From Isoetes taiwanensis (Eukaryota; Streptophyta; Lycopodiopsida; Isoetales; Isoetaceae), in contig JAJEKV010000015.1 in assembly GCA_021234155.1 (NCBI GenBank), forward strand, positions 2,762,852-2,826,851: DNA of 64,000 bases, read 5' to 3'. The number at the start of each line of letters is the position of its first letter. The stretch's first letter is position 1. The notes under the pieces were generated by a model that searched no databases, was not told the origin of the DNA, and saw nothing but the letters and a program-made list of their open reading frames with translations. Of this stretch, positions 45,366-55,382 are shown one piece after another. The translations under genes were made by a program, and so were the position numbers.

Positions 45366-48300
45366 ACATGGCCTTTAGAACTGGTTATTATCTTAATTGT
45401 CCTATCTATGGCATCACTTGACTAACTTGATTCTGTCTTTTGCAGTTCTTATTCCAACCAGATATTACATACTCGAGAGTCATGGAAAGACCCTTTCATT
45501 GAAGAAAGTAGGCACGAAGAGGGTGGTGACATTAGTTGGACAGTCCATGAAGCATGTGTATGAAATGGGTGTAATCGTTGTGACAGTACGATCACCATGG
45601 TCTCTTCCTCTACTATAAAATAAATTGTAATGATAATATTTATGAATAAAAATTCAATGAATACTAGCACTTTATATGAAGAAAGTAAACTATTTCATTG
45701 GTTTTAAATGTGTTTTTTAGTTTCTCGACTTGTCATTCTAGAAATGGAGGCCATTTATATTCCTTAAGTTTTTTATTCGCACAAGAAATAAATGTTCTTT
45801 TCAGCCAATAATGGGGGATCAATCAATTCACACCTCCTTTTGGATTGAAATAATAGGGTTCCAAAAAAGAGTGGGAATCGCATGTGACCCACCTTAATTA
45901 AATGCGATTTGTATATTTAGCATGTTAAAACTTAACCTAACATTTTATCTTTTGGTTTTTATGTCAATTTTTGCTACTTTTTGGCCGACTCGAATTACTT
46001 AGTGTAAAAGGCCCTTTTGACAGTCAAACAATCGATTTGCGTGGAGTGACCCAAGTTGTTGCTTTCTTCAAACTTGATTTTACTAGTAAGTCCAAATTGT
46101 TTTTATACTGATAAAGCAACTACATACATCGCATATTTTTAAAACAAATCTAATAATTTCTCAGAGTTTTGTCTTTCCTGATCCTCCTGACTAGGTTCAT
46201 ATCCTTGGGCCACTTCTTCTTCTTATGAAGATGCCAATCCAAGGATTTTTATGGATGCTGACTCCTGTTTCCCAGAGGAACTTCCCGAGTATTGAGGGCT
46301 TGGTCCACCATGGCACGAAGGAATTTATTGGGTCCGAATCCGAGCTACAAGAGTCTCTGTCCTACTTGAGTTGCTTTTTAGGTGACTTTTTAGATGAAAT
46401 CTGTTGTTTTGTTCGCTCTATGACATGCAGAGAATTTTATAGAATTTGCCTTATAATATGGAAGGCTCGAGGATACAATCTGGGAAGTTCTAAAGAATAG
46501 ATAGTACCTTTAAAAATCTTTTTAGCAACCACCTTTTTTAAGTGTGAATGTACTATAACTATCAGTTACTAATTAAAGTACTTTCTCTAATCACGTAACT
46601 ATCTCTCAAAATTTTGCTCTTTCTTTTGGGCTAATTGTTGGTCATTTCATGTCATTTTCTTTTCTTGCTTCCTATTGAGAAATTTCTTGTTCAATTTGTA
46701 AAATGGAGCTTGTGAACAACTTGAGCTCAAAATTACTAGAAGGTTTCGTTTGATTTGAAAATTAGCTTGTTCTAACAACTAGATCTAACTTGCTAACTAC
46801 ATTCTAAGGGTGGAACAAAATTTCTTCCACTTTTTGAGGTTCATATTTGGGATTTACCCCACAATTTCGTACAAGGCTAGTTAGCTACTTAGGGTAATGG
46901 AATGCTTAATCTTGGTCAACAAAGATCATTGCTCTGATGCTATTGTGGTGCTCTTTGTGTTATATATGACAACCCATCGTACATATCGAAGGATCCATTT
47001 AGATCGCATTAGGTATGGTCAGACGAGTAGAGGACAAGGAGGTATCATTTTGACCCATCCTCTTAGGCTCCACATCAACCGAAACAATACAAATATATAA
47101 GCACCAGCAATAATAACAACAAACTACCTTAAGGGTAGCGATAATCCATCCTTCGAACACATCGAATACAAAAATACATCAATATATCAGATAGATCATT
47201 GAGGCTCCTACCTAGGCTCATACTCGAGAGAAAGTCAACTAACAGCTGGGGGCCTCCAGATAGAATAGATGAGCTATGGCAATGACTTGGGTTGGCAATA
47301 GACAATGGCTAGGGTTGATTACTCCATCCACCCCTCCCGTGCATACTTTGTAGATAAGCTAAATCAGGCTCTGTCATGACTGTAGCTTGCCAGAGATGCA
47401 ATCCCATGTTATCACCTATTGAGACTACTCCAGATTGCATCTCCATGGTCCAATGAGGTGGTCGCATTTCCCGTCCTGAAGTGTAGTGGCTCCACAGGCA
47501 GCTAGACGATCGTGGGAACACATGTCCTTCCCCTACTGAACTTTCCAAAACAAGAGCCAGGCTGACATCTATAACTCTTAAGAAACAGGGCAACACCATT
47601 GACCCAGGGAGTGTCAGATCCATACTCGACCCACACGAAGTGACCGATTATAAATCTAGCCCGCTATAGGATCCCAGTAGCCGCGCTCAACAGGGTCCTC
47701 CCTTCACTTTGCCATTGACCCCATTGTGTGGTGCTCAGTCACTCTATAGCCTCCATAGCCTGAAGGGCTCTATGCACAGGTTGTATATGTTCCATGAATG
47801 AAAGGGTCTAAACTAGGACCATCATCTAAATAATGGCTACTAGGTCTCTACCTTCCATCCCAATACACAAGAGGTGCAAACATGAGGTCAACCAATATCG
47901 TACATCATCATAACTTGATAAATAACAAGAATAACTAATCCTAACTCCTAATCACATGCAACTAACTTAAGTCTAGGGTTTATAAACAGAATTGCATGCT
48001 CTAGAATGACTCTATTAGAAGTATGACATACTAACTCATCTAGAATGCTAACTCCCAGATGAACTAGCTAAGAATCTACTTGAAAAACCTGCTTCTGAAG
48101 AACTCTCCTGTCCCCGGTTGTTCTGAGGTCTCTATCACTTGCAAGCAGTTTGGAATAGATGCTTCTCCTCTGATGCACGTAAACTCCTGCAACAAGCTAT
48201 GATGTCGAAGACGATCCTTGAATCGAAGTTGTGAGTGCGAACTGGGATCAGAAGCCGGTGGAGCCAAAAGTGGCCTACGTTTGGAGTTTGGCCTTTTATG

Positions 48301-49266
48301 TATTAAGGTTCACATGAAAGGCCACTTGACTCCAATAGGGTGCGTCCATGTGGCGGGTGACCTATAAGGTGAAGGCATGTGGAAATGGGTTCCCTCGTAA
48401 GGTTGGCTACGTTATATAAATAACTTAGCCATGCCCCCCATGTGGTGCATACAAGTATACTAATGTAGAATTGTATGGGTGACATGGCCAAGGATATATG
48501 TATTTTATACTATATATCCTAGGGGAACGTCACAGTCCATAATTCATAAGTATGCAAAATATAGAATGCAAAAAAAGTAATGCAATATTCATACACAATT
48601 TATGTTACTATCAACTAAGTCATAGGATTCACACAATAGAAGCAACATAAATAGGGTTCATGTTACAAACCAAAGGTTAGCCAACAAACAAAAAACCAAA
48701 CATCTAGTAAACTACACCAAAACTTAGAAGAATTTCAATTTAGGCCTTCAGCCCAAAGCTCACCACCCAACCGGGCTCGCAAAAGCAAGGATCCTACACC
48801 AAAACTTAGAAGAATTTCAATCTAGGCCTTCAGCCCAAAGCTCACCACCCAACTGGGGTCGCAAAAGCAAGGATCACCAACATATGCACCATTTAGGCTA
48901 AGGAACAAGAAGGGATTTTGGATAATCAACCCTTAGAGAATTCTCTCTAGGAAACAAGCACAAAATTCATGGAGACTAGAAGAAGGCTTGTATGGATCAA
49001 GAGACTGATAAGGAGGTTGGCGAGAAGGCAGGATATGAAGGAGCAGAAGGAGAAGGATCTCCATCCAATAAGTGCACCTCTTCCCCTTATATAGGGATCA
49101 AGAAGCCTTTTCCAAAAAGGTAAAGGTACGTAGACCTTTTTAGGGTCTCAACCTTTTTCAAGGTTCCATAAATATCTCAAAGGTTCACGTCTAGTTAAAA
49201 ACAATTAACTTTACACATAATAAAGGCAGCTTGACCATGTGAAATAGCTTTTGAGCTTATGTATAA
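45366..49266. other. Spacer, copy 2
   Basis: No gene recognised. The frame at 46225-46500 (91 codons from ATG) has no known relatives and is broken in copy 1. Contains the 82-bp tandem pair listed separately. Confidence 0.35.
48721..48884. repeat. Tandem repeat, two units of 82 bp
   Basis: AACTTAGAAGAATTTCAATT...AAAGCTCACCACCCAAC...GCAAAAGCAAGGATC occurs at 48721-48802 and again at 48803-48884 with few changes. A damaged pair is at 27500-27655 in copy 1. Confidence 0.8.
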
Positions 49267-49294
49267 CTAGTGAAGGTGCCCAGCGTTGCTGGGC
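49267..49294 (-). mobile_element. Candidate Helitron 3' terminus
   Basis: On the minus strand a GCCCAGC-AAC-GCTGGGC hairpin (49278-49294) is followed after seven bases by CTAG and a T. That is the arrangement of plant Helitron 3' ends: a hairpin about 10 bases before CTRR, with insertion between A and T. Two related CCAGNATTGNTGGGC words lie within the next 260 bp of plus sequence. The corresponding hairpin is missing from copy 1. No Rep/helicase gene is seen, and the 5' end is not identified. Confidence 0.35.
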
Positions 49295-49671
49295 ATAAGT
49301 TGGAAGCCTATAAATGTTTTGGCCACAATGGAAAAAGCGTACAGTAATGATGGTGTCCAGAATTGTTGGGCTTTACTTTGTAGACGATACACACACACAG
49401 CTATTTTCTACACGCACACCCTTAAAACTGCCTCGGCCTTCGGATTGCAGCATCAAATGTCAACCGTTGGATCACTTTTGTTGAAGACACTTTGGTTGGA
49501 CCACACAACTTTATAATATATAGTAAACCAAGTCCAGCATTGCTGGGCTAAGCTTAGAGATATATCAATAAGCTTACCAGCTGAACCCCATCTTTGTGTT
49601 ATATCTTGTTTTCTTTTATTTTGTAGCCAGTGTATTCTACTTGCAGGCACAGAGAGGGGAGGAGGAGGAAT

Positions 49672-50760
49672 TACCTAGGTTGCCATTAGATTGCTTTTTG
49701 CTATTTGGAACAACAATTGTCCTCATAGAGTTGTCATTATTCTACCATTGTAGCGCTCAAATGTAGGCAAGTTTACTTTTTCTGATAATTTCAACAGCCA
49801 ATGTTGTTATTATGCATTATCCAAACTAAAAAATGCTTTCACACTAAGCAGAGTTGATGAAATTCATGTGTTACTTTAATGTATTTTATTCTATTTTGTG
49901 GATGCAGACATAAGTTGTTTACAATATAATGCTGTAGCCAGGCTTGCTCAATTAGTAATTCAACCTTAAGTATTTTTCTGCTTTATGCAAATCCCATATA
50001 TTGTCCAACTTTTGATGAAATTGCATCATTTCGTGGCTCTATTTCCGTGGCATTAAGCGAGAGGATGCATTATAAAGCATTCGCACGCAATACATAGATC
50101 TTTTAAAACTTTGAAATTTAGGTATAACCAACTGAAAACATCATGAAGAGTTTATGTAACCAAGTGAAGTTTGTCATGAATCTGCCTCATACATGAACAA
50201 CATAAGAACGAAATAGTGCAATAATATAGGTTTATGATTGGTCATTAGATTGCTTATCGCTAGAATAGCAAATGTTCACATAGAATTATCATTATTCTTC
50301 CATTGTATCATTCTTTATCCAACTAAGAAATGGTTATAAACTAACATGCCATCGTATCATTAATTACCCAACTAAGAAATGGTTTGAAACTAACATGCAT
50401 GCACGATTGGTGAAACTCGTATTCTTACTTTAGTTCTTCCATTTTGTGGGCACACATATAAGTAGTTTACAATTTGTTGCTTTAGCCGGGCTTGTTTATT
50501 AGTGATTCAACTATAAGTAATTTTATGCTTGATGTAAATTCCACATTTTATCCAAAATTTGATGAAACTGAATCATTTTGTGGCTCCATTTTTGTGGCAT
50601 TAACCAGCATGCACTATAAAGCATATAGAGGCAGCAAGTGTTAGATTCGCAAGGCTACATCTTTTACCACTTTGTGTAACCAATCGAAACATCCGTGTAA
50701 GTTTGTCATATGTTTGCATCATAGATGAACAACATAAGAATGAAATGGATTGTGCTAGAT
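49672..50760. repeat. Diverged ~0.55 kb tandem duplication, copy 2
   Basis: Units at about 49672-50215 and 50235-50760 share a long ordered series of blocks (CATTAGATTGCTT, TCATTATTCT, TTGATGAAA, GTGGCATTAA, TATAAAGCAT). If MET1 once continued here, this lies in its intron. Confidence 0.6.
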
Positions 50761-50811
50761 TTGCTCCACGGTGTCCCGTGAAGGGCACTCAAAATGATCA
50801 AAGTTGGACAC

Positions 50812-50827
50812 CTTGTATTGACAAAGT
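50812..50827 (-). pseudogene. MET1: Possible displaced end of MET1 exon 2
   Basis: On the minus strand, immediately beyond the LINE B target duplication, the 16 bases ACTTTGTCAATACAAG are followed by GTGTCC, a good AG|GT donor. Joined in register to the exon piece at 54791-54836 they keep the frame open. The short predicted peptide matches MET1 only loosely, so this is tentative. Confidence 0.35.
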
Positions 50828-50835
50828 TGTAACAT
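50828..50835. repeat. LINE B target-site duplication (3' side)
   Basis: TGTAACAT, identical to 54791-54798, directly abutting the LINE tail. Confidence 0.65.
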
Positions 50836-50917
50836 GAGGATATGATATGATATGATATGATTATCATGCCTCGTTGGACCCAAAGGATCAAGAAGCAGCA
50901 AAATACAATGATTAGCA

Positions 50918-53900
50918 CTATGTTTGTGCCATATTCAGCAATAAATCTCTTTGAGATTCTACTGATTTCATATAACATCCCAATATTCTTGAATCTAATG
51001 ATAACAAAAAATGAAAATTTGGTTGCTGGATGCCGTATCGTTCCCGAATAGATTGATATGCCGAACAATTCAAGAAAACGTGTTCTTCATCTTCCACTTC
51101 GCCTAATCCACAAATGTCACATGTTCTCTTTTCTCGTTCAAGTTTCTGCCAGCGCCCTGTTTCTACTTTCAACTAGTGTGAACCAGTCCTATAGCTTGCA
51201 ATTGTCCTTTTCAACTGCTTAGAAATAGAGGCATTCAAGTAATCTTGGCTGGCATAAACGAGTAAGGGGTTTACTTCCTTTTGATAAAAGGTCATTCTTG
51301 AACCATGCTTCTCCAATAATTGCTTGACAAAGTTCTCTTGAACAATCTCTCTAATGCTGATATCGGAATCTGGCAGATTGTTTACTGCAATCCCCCAACG
51401 ACCTGCCCATTCCTGTACTTCTTTAAACCACACCCATGACCTATCCATTGCTAGTTTTGGCAATCGGCTATCATCCATGTCCCTAAGTCTGTTCACAAAA
51501 TTCAGCGTTAAGCATAAAGCTTCAGCTTCAAGTGGGAGGAGACCTGTTTCTGCCAACAAAATTGCATATGGCCTGCCTGTTTCTTTACGCCAAGTTCTTC
51601 CAAAATAAACACCTTCAATACTGTTCAACTTGATTCCATAATCTTATGTGTATTGAGGGCCCCAAATGGGAGCCCCATATAACACTACGGTCCGAACCAA
51701 GGTTTTAAATAAAGATTTTTTAAGCCCTGACTAGATAATGATGCATTGTGGCATTTGGATAACATAGAGTACAAAGTAATATTTTACCTCCGAAGGATAC
51801 TATTTGCACACATTCTTTCCACTTATAATTTGCTTTATGATATCTCCAAACCAAGGTATTTATAGCAGTCTACTTCCTCTAAAGTCTCACCGGTAAGAGA
51901 AATTTGGCTTGCTTGTTGTACCAATTACCATGGCCTTTGTTTTCAAAAAGGTTCACTTTCATTCTATGAGAGTCGCAAAACAAACTTAGACTGTTCAAAT
52001 GTTCTTGTAAACCTTCTGGAGAATCTGCTATCAGTACTACATCATCAGCATACATTAATAATTTTACAACAAAGCTCCCTAACTTAGCCCCTGTATGCCC
52101 TCTGTTTTGAAGCAATTCCTCCAGCTCGTCTATATACAGTCCAAAGAGAGTTGGCGACAATGGGCAGAGACTCCCATTGTACTTTGGGTTTTTGTCCGAA
52201 TTTGACGACAACTTAGCTAAACCTCCTCATACAAGCCGTACACCGCACCTCTCCAAACCAGCGGGATATCTAGCTGTTCCATCCTTAGCCATAGCTTTTC
52301 TCTGGGTACTGTATCGAAAGCCTTTGAGAAGTCAATGTACGCTAAGTAAAGGGCTTTCCTCGGTTTCTTAGCCTGTTCAATTAGAACTCTTAGCGTGAGA
52401 AGATGGTCTAAAGTGTTATGATCCTTTCTGAAACCTGCCTGACAGTACGCTCGTTTACCATGTTGCTCTGCCCATTTGCTGATTTTTTGCTCTAGTAAGC
52501 CACCCAACAGCCTAGAATATACGCTTCCGATCATTATGGTTCTATAATTCTGTACATTCTTTCTACATCCTGATTTATGTATCGGGACGATCTTACATTC
52601 TCGCCAAGATTCTGGTAATCCATTTTGCACAGCCATATTTAGGAGGTCTGTTACTTTTCGGACCAGTTTTCCATTTGCCCATTTCAGTAATTCTGCTGAC
52701 AGCCCCATCAAGTCAACCGCCTTCCCGTTTTTCATACGCTGGAGTTGGGCTTCTACCTCTTTCACAGTGAATATGTCTTCAGTTATGTTTATAATTGGCA
52801 TTCTACCAGCCTCTGCCTTATGGTAAATATCTTTAACTAGAGCAAGAAGGTCTTCTACCTGTATATCAGTTGTTGTTTCTTTTTGTCTTCCTCCCAACTT
52901 CGTCCAAAACAATTTAGGATTTTCATGTAAAAGCTTATCAAACTCAGACTGTTTCTTAGCGTGAAATTGTCTCTTCTTCTCCCTAATGATCTTCCTATAC
53001 CATTTTGGTTTAATCCTACATGCTTTCGGCAGACATGCTTTGGCCTTTTTGCAGTCTTCGTCCCACCAACTGCGTGGACATCTACCTGGTCTACTTCTAC
53101 TGATGCCAAAACTTGCACCAGCTGCCTCTAATATAACTGTGGTCAAGTTTTTGGAGTCTATCTCCGGGTCATTTGCCCAATGTAAGTGCTCAAGCCTGCT
53201 CTCTAGCTGTGCTTGGTATCTATCTGCATGTTTAAAATTCAGTTTAACTCTTGTTTTGAACTTTTCCACAATATGTTGCCTGCCCACCTGTCCTCTCAAT
53301 TCAAACCACAGGCCTGCATGATCTGATTCCATCTCCTTCTCTAAGATCTTAAAATCTTTCACAGAATTTTGCTTACCAGCCAATAAATAGTCTACTATGC
53401 TGACCCCTGTGGGAGTAAAACATGTGGGTCTATCTGTCTTTTCAAACTGTGGAATTCCGTTCAGGATTTTCAGACCACATACAGTTGCAAGCTCTAACAG
53501 ATGATCACCCATGCTATTTTTAACTGCATCAATGGAGGATCGCATAAAGTCAGGCTCAATATTCTCCTCTAGCATGTTATCTCCTAAGGTTTCGTATGAA
53601 ATTGCCTGCATACCCTGTGTTCTGGCATTGAAATCTCCAACTAGCAGGACCTCGCCCAGTCTGCTGAATTCAATCACATCCATGATTAGATCATGTAAAG
53701 GTCTATCTACCTCCATCTCCTTTCTCTGATATATCTTCATGTTCAACGGTGCAAAGTAACAATTGGCCAGATAGATTTTTCTGCAGCCAATAGACAATTC
53801 TATCCAAATAAATTGGTTATGGACATGCTTTTTACTCATTCTAACATTATCTGTCAAATCATTCCTGATATACACTGCTAGCCCGCCATGACCACGTCCC

Positions 53901-54055
53901 GCACCAATTTCTTTCTGATTCCATACTGATCCTAATGTTATGAATTCTCCAAATTGCGGTAATCCTCTCATTTGATGTTCCCATGTTTCTGAAAACAGCA
54001 ATACGTCTGCCTTCTTCCAAATGTGTTCACAAGCATAAACTTTGTCTTGAGACAA
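50918..54055 (-). pseudogene. LINE B ORF2: endonuclease, reverse transcriptase, zinc finger
   Basis: The first 612 codons (54055 to 52217) carry an apurinic-type endonuclease: an FSETWE block near residue 26, LLVGDFNART near 138, and SDHAGLWF near 250. RT fingers and palm follow: NYRTIMIGSVYSRLL, AGFRKDHNTLDHLL and YIDFSKAFDTV (first catalytic aspartate). A stop and a small deletion remove the usual GVHQG-type segment. The chain continues at 52211-51879 with CPLSPTLFGLYIDELEELL and the catalytic YADD. Another frame change leads through VLYGAPIWGP to 51628-51173, and the chain ends in CDICGLGEVEDEEHVFLNC, a CxxC...H...C finger (to 50918). About 1,045 codons in total, normal for L1 ORF2. It nicks target DNA and primes reverse transcription. 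At least three breaks are seen. Confidence 0.9.
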
Positions 54056-54097
54056 GCCATGTATATTCCAAGCCAGAATCCTGAGGGTCCGTGATCC

Positions 54098-54763
54098 CTA
54101 TTTGTTTTTCCTTCTGGAAGTAACTACAGCCTTACCTGATTTATCCAGATACGCTATGAAGCCTTCCTCTCTTCCTGCTTTCACTTTTGCCCATTCCTTT
54201 TTACGTATTTCTAACTGAGCTGGAGTTAGATCAACATCTAGCCAGATATGCTTTTGTCCTTTCAACGAAGATCTGTTCTGAAGCACCCTGTTACGTGCAT
54301 CAGTGTTTTTAAATTTAACAAGAATAGGGCGAGGATAATTCCCTGGTTTACCTAACCTCCTGCAATGAACAACTTGAGGCTCATGGAGCCTCATAGTGTC
54401 TTTGAAAAAATCAGCTATTGTCTGATTCACATCTTCATTATCTTGCTCTGCTAAACCTGATATTTTGAGATTCTGTGCTCTCAATTCTTGTTCTCTGGAT
54501 TCATGTGAGACCACTTCATCATGTTTCACCAATTGATCTGCAATCATATTAGAAATATCAGCTATGTCTGGACTTCTGTTTTCTGCTTTCTTAGATAGGG
54601 CTTCCTTTAGTTCTTGATTCTGCTGAGTTAAAGACTTGTTATGGGCTAACACTTCCGCAAGCATTTCTCGTAGCTCCTCCATCGTTGATTTCATCTCTGT
54701 CATCATCGCAATCAGAGTCGCAGTATCACCATCGTATTCGATGCCTCCCTTATCTATGACCAT
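54098..54763 (-). CDS. LINE B ORF1: coiled-coil L1-type RNA-binding protein
   Basis: The 221-codon intact frame starts at ATG 54763 (MVIDKGG). It has a coiled-coil segment (MKSTMEELREMLAEVLAHN, then QNQELKEALSKK, about residues 23-60), an RRM-like middle (LKISGLAEQ...DFF...VHCRRLGK...RPILVKF, about 100-165) and a basic C-terminal domain (LTPAQLEIRKKEWAKVKAGR). This is the layout of animal-type L1 ORF1p (Transposase_22) rather than the CCHC-knuckle ORF1 common in flowering-plant L1s. It would coat LINE RNA as a trimer. The frame is also open upstream into MET1 exon sequence (MWPAAEY), but this is a fusion created by the insertion and not the native start. It ends 42 bp before the ORF2 start. 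Confidence 0.85.
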   Translation of the reverse strand: MVIDKGGIEYDGDTATLIAMMTEMKSTMEELREMLAEVLAHNKSLTQQNQELKEALSKKAENRSPDIADISNMIADQLVKHDEVVSHESREQELRAQNLKISGLAEQDNEDVNQTIADFFKDTMRLHEPQVVHCRRLGKPGNYPRPILVKFKNTDARNRVLQNRSSLKGQKHIWLDVDLTPAQLEIRKKEWAKVKAGREEGFIAYLDKSGKAVVTSRRKNK

Positions 54764-54790
54764 GAAGTAAACCTCATAACTAAACATTAG

Positions 54791-54798
54791 TGTAACAT
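54791..54798. repeat. LINE B target-site duplication (5' side)
   Basis: TGTAACAT, identical to 50828-50835. Confidence 0.65.
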
Positions 54799-54836
54799 AT
54801 TCTGCTGCTGGCCACATCTCTGTCCCAAAAACTGCA
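54791..54836 (-). pseudogene. MET1: MET1 exon 2, interrupted by LINE B
   Basis: After a TTTGCAG acceptor the exon reads AVFGTEMWPAAEYVT, matching the segment that follows the PDZ strand in MET1/ZKT-type proteins (SAVFGTE.WPAAEY). The split serine codon (AG|T) fits exactly with the donor at the end of exon 1. The LINE target duplication covers the last eight bases (54791-54798), so the retrotransposon sits in or at the very end of the exon. No MET1 sequence for the TPR region was found on either side of the LINE, so this locus is probably non-functional. Confidence 0.75.
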
Positions 54837-55098
54837 CTGCAAATCCATGGAAGTGCTTGGCATTTACTCCATATTCTGTCATAACAGAAGCAAGTCTTAT
54901 CACAGAGTTTGAATTAGAACTTTGGAATATGGGAATAGCCAAGTCAGACTCTGTGATCCTTTATCTGATGGAAAGTGCAGAATTGTTGAAATATTTGAAT
55001 GGCATGGAGCATTGATATAGACAATCAAATGCTGGCTAGTGTCCACAATTTGCAAACATACTTTAAAATGGCTCTTGAGTGCAAGAATAGAAATTTAC

Positions 55099-55373
55099 CT
55101 GGTTGCCAAAACCTTATCTCCAGGTTGAATTTTCTTTGACCTATCAGCACTGCTTCCAGGGGCAATAGCATCAATGTACGTGCCTCCATCTTGTCCTTTA
55201 TAAAATTTCAACCCAAATGGTTTCTCTAACTCCACTTCATATTCTTCATAAGCATATGTATTTGAATGAAAAGAGGTAGCCACATCTTGTGGCATAGAAG
55301 GGAGAGGAATTTCAAAGGATATGGTATATGGATGCAAAACTTGTGGATATCTCATCACAGAAAATCCAGCCTC
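55099..55373 (-). pseudogene. MET1: MET1-like PDZ exon (chloroplast photosystem II assembly factor)
   Basis: Encodes YEEYEVELEKPFGLKF, KGQDGGTYIDAIAPGSSAD and QPGDKVLAT, the PDZ part of MET1, a plant thylakoid PDZ/TPR protein that assists PSII supercomplex assembly. The exon closes at AG|GTAAAT (donor GT at 55098-55097). The start is uncertain: a TTCTTTAG acceptor ends at 55374, and an ATG in frame lies at 55355. No transit peptide precedes it on this strand. With the TPR part missing and a LINE in the next exon, the locus is treated as broken, though the exon sequence itself is well conserved. Confidence 0.8.
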
Positions 55374-55382
55374 TAAAGAAGA

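Larger units (their letters stand above)
29982..51337. repeat. 21-kb tandem duplication, copy 2
   Basis: Co-linear with 9002-29981. It starts at ATTGCC directly after the truncated LINE B of copy 1, and its last homologous base is inside LINE B at 51337. It is about 380 bp longer than copy 1, partly through the copy-specific segment at 49277-49510. Between 31 and 35 kb its CAG/CTG words are largely corrupted. Confidence 0.9.
50836..54790 (-). mobile_element. LINE B, L1-type retrotransposon inserted in MET1
   Basis: A roughly 3.96 kb element on the minus strand. It has ORF1 (54098-54763), ORF2 (50918-54055), a short 3' UTR and an ATATG-type simple repeat tail (50839-50862) instead of poly(A). 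An identical 8-bp flank (TGTAACAT) on both sides supports these limits. It has almost no 5' UTR, so it may be slightly 5'-truncated. It belongs to the same broad clade as LINE A but is a different family (the zinc-finger regions differ). The ORF2 frame is broken at several points, so it is probably inactive as read. Confidence 0.85.

Noticed and set aside
9002-51337. Repeat-induced or deamination mutation as cause of copy differences
   Set aside because: Differences are indels and non-transition changes centred on CAG/CTG, not C-to-T.
52177-53729. Plus-strand ORFs opposite LINE B ORF2
   Set aside because: Shadows of the RT/endonuclease coding strand.
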